From Lactiplantibacillus dongliensis (GTDB taxonomy: Bacteria > Bacillota > Bacilli > Lactobacillales > Lactobacillaceae), in assembly GCF_005405105.1 (NCBI RefSeq), contig NZ_BJDK01000016.1:1-64000 (forward strand): DNA of 64,000 nt. Direction: 5' to 3'. Position 1 is the first letter of the stretch; every line of letters begins with the position of its first letter. Positions 34,278 through 41,765 of the stretch are shown here, in pieces. The position numbers and the translations under genes are program-made. Below the pieces are notes generated by a model, which did no database searches, had not been told where the DNA came from, and saw only the letters and a list, made by a program, of their open reading frames with translations.

Positions 34278-35105
34278 CTAGACTTGACTGTAAGTGTGCA
34301 TGTACTGCGGTAGTTGCGCGCTGATTTGATGGGGTAGCACCACGTATTGGGTCTGGGCTAAGTCATCGGCAATCGCGCTGTGTAAGTAGACTGCGCTTAA
34401 AATAGCCTTTGTGAAGTCATCGAATTGGGCTAAAAAGCCACCAACCATGCCGGCTAAGGTATCGCCCATACCACCGGTTGCCATCGCGGGGGTGCCACCG
34501 GGATTAATCCAAGCCTTTTTGCCACTGTAAACAGTCGTATGATGGGCTTTAACAACGGCCGTGACGTTGAGCCGTTGTGCGGCCAGCTGATTAGCAGCCG
34601 GGGTTTGGTCAGCAATTTTGAGACCACTGACCCGTTGCCATTCCATCTGATGGGGGGTTAGGACAACTTGACCGGTTAAGGCTGGTTGTCTGGTTGTGGC
34701 CAGTAGGGTTAAGGCAGAGCCGTCAATTACTAGGCGTTGCTTTGGCGTGACTGTTTTTAAGACTTGGGTCAAGAGCTTTGGGGCAACCACTTCGGTACCT
34801 AAGCCGGGGCCAATCACGATCACATCCATAGTCGCCAACAGGTCGTTGATTCGCTCGAAATCCGTATAGTCGACCACCATCGCTTCGGGTAATTGGGCAT
34901 GCAGACTAGTGAAGTTGATGGGGTCAGTCGCGACCGTCACTAGGCCCGCACCGCTATATGTCGCGGCGGTGGCAGCCATGATAATGGCCCCACCAAAGTT
35001 CTGATTGCCGCCAATCAACATGATGCGGCCATAGGTGCCCTTATATGATTCGGCGGGGCGCTTAATAATGGTTTGACGGACTAACGCCGGCGTAATTGTT
35101 TGCAA
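34278..35105 (-). CDS. nnrD: ADP-dependent NAD(P)H-hydrate dehydratase
   Basis: 275 aa, the C-terminal (YjeF/CARKD) domain alone, without the epimerase domain. It repairs hydrated NAD(P)H. Motifs: KGTYGRIMLIGGNQNFGGA near residue 20, the GPGLG loop, and the catalytic GGMGDTLAGMVGGF near residue 215 (the usual G-x-GD signature). It starts at TTG 35105 behind a weak AGCAGG site. It has its own unit. Confidence 0.92.
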   Translation of the reverse strand: MQTITPALVRQTIIKRPAESYKGTYGRIMLIGGNQNFGGAIIMAATAATYSGAGLVTVATDPINFTSLHAQLPEAMVVDYTDFERINDLLATMDVIVIGPGLGTEVVAPKLLTQVLKTVTPKQRLVIDGSALTLLATTRQPALTGQVVLTPHQMEWQRVSGLKIADQTPAANQLAAQRLNVTAVVKAHHTTVYSGKKAWINPGGTPAMATGGMGDTLAGMVGGFLAQFDDFTKAILSAVYLHSAIADDLAQTQYVVLPHQISAQLPQYMHTYSQV

Positions 35106-35162
35106 AATAAGACCTGCTTTCTTGAATTTACTCTCAGTACGTTTGGTGTTAGTTGGTTTAAA

Positions 35163-35314
35163 TTGTCACTCTGGTTGGTCCAGAATCGGCTGGAACGTGG
35201 TGGCCGCGTTTTCGAGCCACAGTGCGGTCTCGAAAGCCGGGTTTTATCTAAGTCGGAAAATCACCGACTAAGATAAACGACATCACTGAGCCAACTCTGG
35301 CCCGCCCGACGTTA
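35163..35314 (+). repeat. Type I structured intergenic repeat, orientation A
   Basis: TGGTCCAGAATCGGCTGGAA, GTGGTGGCCGCGTTTTCGAG, GCGGTCTCGAAAGCCGGGTT and CGACATCACTGAGCC. It lies upstream of nnrD (divergent side) and next to a type II copy. Confidence 0.85.
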
Positions 35315-35363
35315 ACTAACGGATATTAAAAAATTAACGATTGATTATTTCAGTTTAGTCATT

Positions 35364-35540
35364 AGCCGAGAGGTTGATTCCTAAAATGCTCAGCCGTGTC
35401 GTTGGCCTTAGTGCGAGTGGTCTGCTCGGACTTAGGCCAAGGCCAATTTTGAAGACCGTGCTTTGGCTTCAAAATGGCCCATGGCGTTCCAGCGTTTTAG
35501 GAACCAACCGGCAGGCGGCAATTTCAACTAGCATCGAGCG
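35364..35540 (+). repeat. Type II structured intergenic repeat, complete copy
   Basis: The outer stem GGTTGATTCCTAAAATGCT pairs with AGCGTTTTAGGAACCAACC (two mismatches). Inner arms: GGCCTTAGT/ACTTAGGCC and GGCCAATTTTGAAG/CTTCAAAATGGCC. The flank ACTAGCATCGAGCG follows. It has the same branch plan as type I with different sequence. Confidence 0.82.
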
Positions 35541-35643
35541 TATTCTCAGTATAACATGCAGGTGGTGAGCGGTTGCTTAAGATTATTAAGTTGGCGTCAC
35601 CTATGCTAAAATTAAGTAAACCAAATATTGGAGGAATTTATTA

Positions 35644-37047
35644 ATGACAATTGATTGGCAAGCAGAAGCGGCTAAGCGCCAGGACGATTACTTAGCAGAT
35701 TTAACCACGATGTTGCGGGTACCGAGTTTTCGAGATGACAGTCAGGCAACGGCCGATGCACCGTTAGGCCCCGGTCCGAAGCAAGCGTTAACGACGTTCT
35801 TAGCAATTGCCAAACGTGATGGCTTCAAAACCAAGAACATTGATAACTTAGTCGGCTATGCCGAATACGGCGAGGGTGACGAGACATTAGCCGTCTTAGC
35901 CCATGTCGATGAGATGCCCGCTGGTAACGGTTGGGATACCGATCCATTTGAACCGACCATTAAAGCGGGTAAGTTGTATGCTCGCGGTGCCTCAGATGAT
36001 AAAGGCCCCGGGATGGCCGCCTATTACGGCTTGAAGATGGTCAAAGAACTTGGCCTGAAATTAAATAAAAAGATTCGGTTTATTGTTGGGACCGATGAAG
36101 AGAGTAACTGGACGGGGATGAAGCGGTACTTTGAAGTTGAACCGGCGCCAACCTTGGGCTTTTCACCCGATGCTGAATTCCCATTAATTAACGGCGAAAA
36201 AGGGAATGTCAGCTTACAAGTCCACTTTGGTGCGACTGATACCGGGGCAGTCAGCTTAATCAGCTTTGATTCCGGCTTGCGGGAAAACATGGTGCCCCGT
36301 GAAGCCGAAGCTATCATTGCCAATGCCGATGTTGACCAAGTGACGGCTGATTTTAAAACGTTCTTGGCTGACCAACCAGTGACGGGTACGGTAACTAATG
36401 ATGCGCAAGGTCTTAAATTAGCCATCGTCGGAAAAGCGGCTCATGGGATGGAACCACGCAATGGGATTAATGCGGGGACTTACTTAGCCACTTTCTTAAA
36501 CAACTATGCGTTTGCTGGGGATGCCCAAGCGTTCTTAAACTTTATTGCGACTAAATTACACAAGGATTCGCGGGTCAACCAATTAGGCTTAGCCTTTACT
36601 GATGAAGTGATGGGCGACTTAACGATGAACGTGGGCTTATTGCACTTTGATCATCAACAGGGCGGGGATTTGACCTTGAACTTCCGTTATCCAAAGGGAA
36701 TCGAACCCGCTGATCTGACGAACGGCGTCACTGCACAATTACCAGCTGGGGCGACGGTCAGTCAAGATGACTTTATGGTGCCACATTATGTGGACCCTGA
36801 AGATCCAATCGTTAAGGATTTGATGGATGTGTATCGACGCCAAACTGGTGACAGTGCCTCACAACCAGAAATCGTTGGTGGTGGGACTTATGGTCGAATG
36901 ATGAAGCGCGGTGTTGCTTTTGGGGCTTTATTCCCACATACTGAAGATACGATGCACCAAGCCAATGAATTCCAACCAGTTGCCGACTTAATGGCGGCGA
37001 TGGCAATTTATGGCGAATCGATTGCGGTTTTAGCAACTGATCACTAA
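35644..37047 (+). CDS. pepV: Dipeptidase PepV (M20 family)
   Basis: 467 aa, the typical PepV length. It cleaves dipeptides in the cytosol, the last step of peptide use in lactic acid bacteria. Metal ligands are visible: His in VLAHVDEMPAG near residue 86, the bridging Asp in ASDDKGPGMAA near 120, the general base Glu in VGTDEESNW near 153, Asp in FSPDAEFP, and the C-terminal His in FPHTEDTMHQANE. A GGAGGAA ribosome binding site lies before ATG 35644. Confidence 0.96.
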   Translation: MTIDWQAEAAKRQDDYLADLTTMLRVPSFRDDSQATADAPLGPGPKQALTTFLAIAKRDGFKTKNIDNLVGYAEYGEGDETLAVLAHVDEMPAGNGWDTDPFEPTIKAGKLYARGASDDKGPGMAAYYGLKMVKELGLKLNKKIRFIVGTDEESNWTGMKRYFEVEPAPTLGFSPDAEFPLINGEKGNVSLQVHFGATDTGAVSLISFDSGLRENMVPREAEAIIANADVDQVTADFKTFLADQPVTGTVTNDAQGLKLAIVGKAAHGMEPRNGINAGTYLATFLNNYAFAGDAQAFLNFIATKLHKDSRVNQLGLAFTDEVMGDLTMNVGLLHFDHQQGGDLTLNFRYPKGIEPADLTNGVTAQLPAGATVSQDDFMVPHYVDPEDPIVKDLMDVYRRQTGDSASQPEIVGGGTYGRMMKRGVAFGALFPHTEDTMHQANEFQPVADLMAAMAIYGESIAVLATDH

Positions 37048-37071
37048 TTAACTTGAAGGAGGAAACGCGTC

Positions 37072-37578
37072 ATGACGCTCTACCAGAAGATTCTCGTCGG
37101 AATTGATACGTCGTTGCAATCAGAATTGGCTTTAAATAAGGCCATTACGATTGCCAGTAAGAATCAAGCGACTTTAGATATCGTCACCGTGATTAATACG
37201 GAAAAGTTTATCGGTGTTACGCAAGGACCAATGGGGTTTGGCGCGGCGACTCCACAAGTATTGCAGGAATTGACTAAGCAGTTAAAAGCCACTTTGGCGC
37301 AGGCCCGGCGTAAAGCTGTTGAAGCTGGCGTGCCTGATGTGCAGGTTCATTTACATTCTGGGAACTCCAAGACTTTATTGGCAACGACGTTACCGGCGCG
37401 CTATGGAACGGACTTAATTGTCATTGGGGCGACTGGTCTGAACGCGGTCTCACGTTTCTTGATTGGCTCCAATGCGGCCTACGTTACGCGTCGGGCTGTT
37501 TGCGATATCTTAGTGGTGCGGACGGATTTAGCACATCAATTGGTTGAACATCCGACGCGCTTAACGCGTAAATTATAA
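37072..37578 (+). CDS. Universal stress protein (UspA family)
   Basis: 168 aa. The start YQKILVGIDTSLQSELALNKAI is the UspA fold opening. The ATP-binding signature GATGLNAVSRFLIGSNAAYV (G-x2-G-x9-G-S) near residue 125 places it in the nucleotide-binding subgroup. It lies 24 nt behind pepV with its own AAGGAGGA site, so probably cotranscribed. Its partner and role are unknown. Confidence 0.93.
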   Translation: MTLYQKILVGIDTSLQSELALNKAITIASKNQATLDIVTVINTEKFIGVTQGPMGFGAATPQVLQELTKQLKATLAQARRKAVEAGVPDVQVHLHSGNSKTLLATTLPARYGTDLIVIGATGLNAVSRFLIGSNAAYVTRRAVCDILVVRTDLAHQLVEHPTRLTRKL

Positions 37579-37587
37579 GTTAACGAA

Positions 37588-37626
37588 GAACGGTCTTGGC
37601 GGTACGTGCTGTCAAGACCGTTTTTA
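37588..37626 (+). terminator. pepV-uspA terminator
   Basis: AACGGTCTTG pairs with CAAGACCGTT and is followed by a T-run. Confidence 0.87.
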
Positions 37627-37889
37627 TAGGCTTAAATATTGATCGACTTGATTCTTAACCGAACTCATACGTAATCTTTACAACAAGTCGACAATTTTGC
37701 AACGTTGTTCTGGCATGATTTAGGGTGTAAGCGTAGACGGTAATTGTCACTAACACCAAACGTCAAGCGACTGATTTGATGATAGTCATGATAAAAGCTT
37801 GAGAATACCTGAAACCAGTTACCGATAACATGTTAAAATTAAAACACTTGGCCAAATACCTGTGGTTGAGAGAAAAGAGTTGAAATTTG
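37627..37889. other. Intergenic region before the soluble GDPD gene
   Basis: Contains a short scar related to the repeat flanks (AATTGTCACTAACACCAAACG near 37741) and an extended -10-like TGTTAAAAT near 37830. No gene is seen. Confidence 0.35.
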
Positions 37890-38576
37890 ATGACAAGTAA
37901 TTCCTTAATCTATGGTCATCGCGGGGTGCCAGTGAAGTTTCCAGAAAATTCATTGGCCGGTTTTGCCTATGCGATTGGTCATCAGATCGATGGTTTAGAA
38001 TTTGATGTGCATCTGACGAAAGATCGGGTACCAGTCATTATGCATGATGAAGAGATTAATCGGACAACTGATGGCATGGGGCGTATCGCCGACTACACGT
38101 ATGCTGAGTTGCGGCAATTCACGTTGGCCAACGGTGAACCAGTGCCATCTCTAAAAGAATTATTAGATTTAGTGAGTGGCGAACCAGTGCATCTGAACTT
38201 GGAATTTAAGACCGATAAGCATTATTATCAGGGGATTGAACGGATTGTGCTGCAGCTTGTTCAACAAGCCGACTTAGTCTATCCGGTAGTCTTCTCGTCA
38301 TTTAACTTACGTAGTTTAGAACGGAGTCATGCGATTGACCCACGTCAAAAGTATGCGTTCTTAACGTCGGCCAAGCTTGGTGATCCAGAAGGTTTTGCAG
38401 TTGCGGAACATTTGGAAGGCTTGCACCTGGAACATTATCAAGACGTGCAGCACGTATCAGAACGGGTCTGGACGGTCGATGATCCCGATGATCTGCGGGA
38501 TCTATTTAGTAAGCAGGTTAGTGCCGTGATTACTGATAATTTCGAATTGGCGCGTGAGGTGCGCGCCGCTGTTTAA
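37890..38576 (+). CDS. Soluble glycerophosphodiester phosphodiesterase
   Basis: 228 aa, usual for bacterial GDPDs, from ATG 37890; a TTG one codon earlier is also open. The catalytic pattern is IYGHRGVPVKFPENSLAGF, then GLEFDVHLTKDRVPVIMHDE (His-Arg, Glu-Asp, His). It hydrolyses deacylated phospholipid to glycerol-3-phosphate and an alcohol. There is no signal peptide, so it is cytosolic, unlike the membrane paralogue at 10606. Confidence 0.93.
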   Translation: MTSNSLIYGHRGVPVKFPENSLAGFAYAIGHQIDGLEFDVHLTKDRVPVIMHDEEINRTTDGMGRIADYTYAELRQFTLANGEPVPSLKELLDLVSGEPVHLNLEFKTDKHYYQGIERIVLQLVQQADLVYPVVFSSFNLRSLERSHAIDPRQKYAFLTSAKLGDPEGFAVAEHLEGLHLEHYQDVQHVSERVWTVDDPDDLRDLFSKQVSAVITDNFELAREVRAAV

Positions 38577-38586
38577 GTAAACCGCT

Positions 38587-38631
38587 AAAAAAACAGCTAC
38601 TCAGAAATTTTTTCTGAGTAGCTGTTTTTTA
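38587..38631. terminator. Bidirectional terminator (GDPD / deoxynucleoside kinase)
   Basis: AAAAAACAGCTACTCAGAAA pairs with its complement ending in CTGTTTTTT. The two flanking genes converge on it. Confidence 0.9.
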
Positions 38632-38641
38632 AAAGCTGATA

Positions 38642-39289
38642 TTAGACGTTCGCTGGTTTGCGAATTTTAGCCAATTCGGTATCAATTTGAGCCAAAACGG
38701 CTTGTTGATTTTCAACTTTTTCCAAGTTGTATTTTTGTAAGTCGATCTTCATCTTAGGACTAGCATCGTATTCGTCGAACCACTTCCGATAAGCGGTCCA
38801 CATCTTGAAGTAATAAGATTCCAATTCAGGATTGTTATCGAATTGTTCGTAATCACGACCACGTTTTTTGATCCGGTATAAGATCGTATCAAAATCAGTT
38901 TCTGAATAGACCATCAAATCTGGTGCTTTTTTAGGTAATTCAGTTAATTCAGTCATCATATTATCGAGCAATTGCAAATAAACTTTTAATTCCGTGTTGG
39001 AAATATTGCCTTCCGCGTTGTTTTCCTTGGTGAATAGGGCATCTTCATAGATTGAACGGTCGAGGACGTTGTTGTCATCGGCCAATGCCTTTTTGATCAT
39101 TCCAAAACGTTTGTTAAGGAAGTAAATTTGTAATAAGAAACCGTAATTTTTAGGATCTGAATAGTATAGTGGCAATACTGGATTGTCGCCAACTGGTTCG
39201 TAGAAAGCCTTAGTTCCAAGGTGGTCAGCGATTAAACCTGTTAACGTGGTTTTACCGACACCAATCATTCCTGCTGTTATTATCACCAT
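38642..39289 (-). CDS. Deoxynucleoside kinase (dAdo/dGuo kinase family)
   Basis: 215 aa. The P-loop is AGMIGVGKTTLT (residues about 6-17). The ERS/DRS-type motif appears as LDRSIYEDALF near residue 80, and the lid is RIKKRGRDYEQFD near 148. The family phosphorylates deoxyadenosine, deoxyguanosine or deoxycytidine for salvage, important in lactobacilli that scavenge deoxynucleosides. A GAGGGG ribosome binding site precedes ATG 39289. Only one kinase is present here, although in some relatives two are in tandem. Confidence 0.92.
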   Translation of the reverse strand: MVIITAGMIGVGKTTLTGLIADHLGTKAFYEPVGDNPVLPLYYSDPKNYGFLLQIYFLNKRFGMIKKALADDNNVLDRSIYEDALFTKENNAEGNISNTELKVYLQLLDNMMTELTELPKKAPDLMVYSETDFDTILYRIKKRGRDYEQFDNNPELESYYFKMWTAYRKWFDEYDASPKMKIDLQKYNLEKVENQQAVLAQIDTELAKIRKPANV

Positions 39290-39330
39290 GATAGCCCCTC
39301 TTTATAGAAAATTGCACTACATATTGTATA

Positions 39331-39375
39331 ACAAAAAAAGTTTCAATACCATATAGACATTTGGCAGAAACTTTG
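39331..39375 (-). terminator. mscL terminator
   Basis: Read on the minus strand: AAAGTTTC, loop of about 22 nt, GAAACTTT, then a run of T. Confidence 0.65.
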
Positions 39376-39393
39376 CTTTGGGGTGATTTTTAA

Positions 39394-39771
39394 TTATTTT
39401 TTAACCTGTTCTTTCATTAAATCACGGATTTCACTTAAGTATTGTTCGGATAGATCTGGTTCATCTGGCGTTTCTTCAGGGGCCGTCTTAACGACTTTAT
39501 TGATAACTTTAACGAGTAAGAAGACGACTAGCGCAATGATAAAGAAATTAATAATTGAGTTGAGAAAGGCGCCATATTTAAAGGTTGCTTCCCCAATAGT
39601 GACTTTTAAGTTAGACAGATCGATCCGCCCGAGAAAGATTCCAATCAAAGGATTAATTAAATTGTTGGTGAGAGATTTGACGATGCCGGTAAAAGCCGAC
39701 CCAATAATGACCCCGACGGCCAGATCAATCACGTTACCACGGGCAATAAATTGTTTGAATTCTTCAATCAT
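39394..39771 (-). CDS. mscL: Large-conductance mechanosensitive channel
   Basis: 125 aa, usual length. The N-terminal helix FKQFIARGNVIDLAVGVIIG and the first membrane helix with GSAFTGIVKSL, then a second helix FIIALVVFLLVKVINKV and a charged C-terminal helix, are the MscL layout. It opens under membrane tension on hypo-osmotic shock. An AGGAGGAA ribosome binding site precedes ATG 39771. Confidence 0.97.
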   Translation of the reverse strand: MIEEFKQFIARGNVIDLAVGVIIGSAFTGIVKSLTNNLINPLIGIFLGRIDLSNLKVTIGEATFKYGAFLNSIINFFIIALVVFLLVKVINKVVKTAPEETPDEPDLSEQYLSEIRDLMKEQVKK

Positions 39772-39956
39772 AATGAAATTCCTCCTAGTATTAATCTAAG
39801 CTAGCATAGCAAAAAATGAAACCGGCGACAATTCAGACGCTCATTAAACGGCTTATTGATAGGTCAACGGCCAAATTAACTGGTAAAGCGGTTGCATTCC
39901 GTTGCGGATTTCGATAGAGTGGAGTGTAAACTTTAATTTAAGAGGGTAGTTTAAGC

Positions 39957-40778
39957 ATGTATAAAATGATTGTCTGTGACCTCGACGAAACGTTAATGAA
40001 CGATGATGGGACTTTATCGGAAAAAAATGCGGCCGCCATTCAGGCTGCAACTAAAAAAGGGGTCTACTTTGTTGCCAATTCTGGCCGCAGTTACACGTCT
40101 TTTCAAGACAATCTCGCGCAAATGAACTTACGGGATCAACCAAATCAATATTCGATCTCGTATAACGGTGGCCTGATTTTAGAGAATGCCGGGAATCGGC
40201 CGATTGCAGTTAATGCGATGCCATTTGAGTTGGCACGCGCTATCTTTGAGGTGGGCACAGCTGATCCGGAGGCGGCCACGCATGTTTATACGCAAGACCA
40301 GTTATTTATCTATCATCCCACGCCAGATGATTCAGCCTACTTGACCAATCGCGGGGCAGCATTCACACCGGTGACTAGTGCTGATTTTAGCCAATTTAAG
40401 ACTTTTAATGTGATGAAGATTATTATGGCCTTGCCAACCGTTGCTAAGCGCCAGGCGATGCGTAAAGCGGTCGAAGCGGTGGTTGATCCCGCTCAGTTAG
40501 CGGTGACCTTCTCATCCGGTCGTTACGTGGAATTTAACCAAGCCGGTGTTGATAAAGGGTCGGCTGCTGTTCAATTAGGACAACTATTAGGGATTAAGCC
40601 AGCTGAAATTATCGCGGCCGGCGATAATAGTAATGATTTGCCGATGCTGAACGCAGTTGGCTTGCCCGTCAGTGTGGCGAATGGAATCGATGACGTGAAA
40701 GCGGCCGCGAAATACGTCACTCAGGCGGATAATAATCATGATGCGATTGCGGAAGTTATTAATAAGTTTGTTTTGTAA
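39957..40778 (+). CDS. Cof-type HAD-superfamily phosphatase
   Basis: 273 aa, a C2-cap HAD (Cof/YidA) enzyme. Motif I is CDLDETLMNDDG (nucleophile Asp 8 and acid Asp 10), motif II is the NSGRSY region, and motif IV is AAGDNSNDLPML near residue 220. It hydrolyses sugar phosphates or similar metabolites; the specific substrate is unknown. The ribosome binding site AAGAGGG lies before ATG 39957. Monocistronic. Confidence 0.93.
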   Translation: MYKMIVCDLDETLMNDDGTLSEKNAAAIQAATKKGVYFVANSGRSYTSFQDNLAQMNLRDQPNQYSISYNGGLILENAGNRPIAVNAMPFELARAIFEVGTADPEAATHVYTQDQLFIYHPTPDDSAYLTNRGAAFTPVTSADFSQFKTFNVMKIIMALPTVAKRQAMRKAVEAVVDPAQLAVTFSSGRYVEFNQAGVDKGSAAVQLGQLLGIKPAEIIAAGDNSNDLPMLNAVGLPVSVANGIDDVKAAAKYVTQADNNHDAIAEVINKFVL

Positions 40779-40920
40779 TCAAAGCTATCTTAATATTACA
40801 GTCGAATTGGTTTGAACTGAGCCTGAGCCTAGTGGTATGATGTTAATTGGAATGTAGTGGACGCTACAAGTTATTTGCCAGTGAAGACTCACTGGACATC
40901 AGTGAATGGGGGAACGCGCA

Positions 40921-41526
40921 ATGAGTGCGATTCGAGACGATTTAGCGAAGGCAATTAAGAATAAACATCTCGTTGAAATCTATTCCAAAGGAACCAACGA
41001 GCAGTTTAGTGTCGGCTATATATTACAACAAGACGAAAAGTTCGTCTTAGTCGAAGCCATCAATGTTGACGGTGAGTTGGATGGCTTAGTAGTTTTCCGT
41101 AAGGCGTCACTGGCAAAAGTGGTGACGGGGACCGATTATTTGAAGAGTATGGCGACCATCGTCAGCCTCGCTCAACAACGCGGTTACTTCGATATTTGGA
41201 ACACAGAACGGTTGGCAGCTAAGTTCTTGAAGAAGGATAACCAGAAACATTCCTTATTGAAGACTTTATTAAAGCAAGCATTCAAACGTGATCAAGTCAT
41301 TCAGCTATCCGGTCGCATCAAAAAGCATGGTGACAGTTATACTGGGTTTATTCATAGTGAACATAAAAAGTATCTTGAATTTAACTATGTTGATACGTTT
41401 GAACTAGAAAAACGGCCCCAGATTGCCGTGCGGTATGCGGAGATTGACGAAGCAAGTTGGCATAGCTTTGAAACCTTTAATATTACCGCGGTGATTGAGA
41501 GTTACATGCCCGGCGATTTCCATTAA
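40921..41526 (+). CDS. Hypothetical cytosolic protein with two similar halves
   Basis: 201 aa from ATG 40921; GAATGGGGGAA at 40904-40914 is its ribosome binding site. I do not recognise the family. Two beta-rich stretches (HLVEIYSKGTNEQFSVGYIL and VIQLSGRIKKHGDSYTGFIH) look alike and may be two small barrel domains joined by a helical linker (LLKTLLKQAFKRDQ). There is no signal or membrane segment. It has its own transcript, with a terminator at 41543. Confidence 0.75.
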   Translation: MSAIRDDLAKAIKNKHLVEIYSKGTNEQFSVGYILQQDEKFVLVEAINVDGELDGLVVFRKASLAKVVTGTDYLKSMATIVSLAQQRGYFDIWNTERLAAKFLKKDNQKHSLLKTLLKQAFKRDQVIQLSGRIKKHGDSYTGFIHSEHKKYLEFNYVDTFELEKRPQIAVRYAEIDEASWHSFETFNITAVIESYMPGDFH

Positions 41527-41542
41527 AATAGACTAATGATGG

Positions 41543-41576
41543 GTCAGTTATCTTACGAGATGACTGACTTTTTTTA
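41543..41576 (+). terminator. Terminator of the hypothetical gene
   Basis: GTCAGTTATC pairs with GATGACTGAC (one GT pair) and is followed by seven T. Confidence 0.8.
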
Positions 41577-41703
41577 GAAATTTGACAGGGATCAAGCTGT
41601 GTGAGAGCCTGTTTTTATTCTATATTTAGGAAAAACTTCAGTGTGTTTAAAGTCAATAATGGTGATATAGTTAAGTTGAGAGCCCTAAGCTAATCGTTAT
41701 GAT

Positions 41704-41732
41704 TGGACTTCCGTAATTTTCATTAATATAAA
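41704..41732 (+). promoter_or_regulatory. Promoter of the first surface-protein gene
   Basis: -35 TTGGAC (41704-41709), 17-bp spacer, -10 TATAAA (41727-41732). Confidence 0.6.
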
Positions 41733-41765
41733 TTAGGTTAATTAAGAATTTTAGGGGGCTACGCA

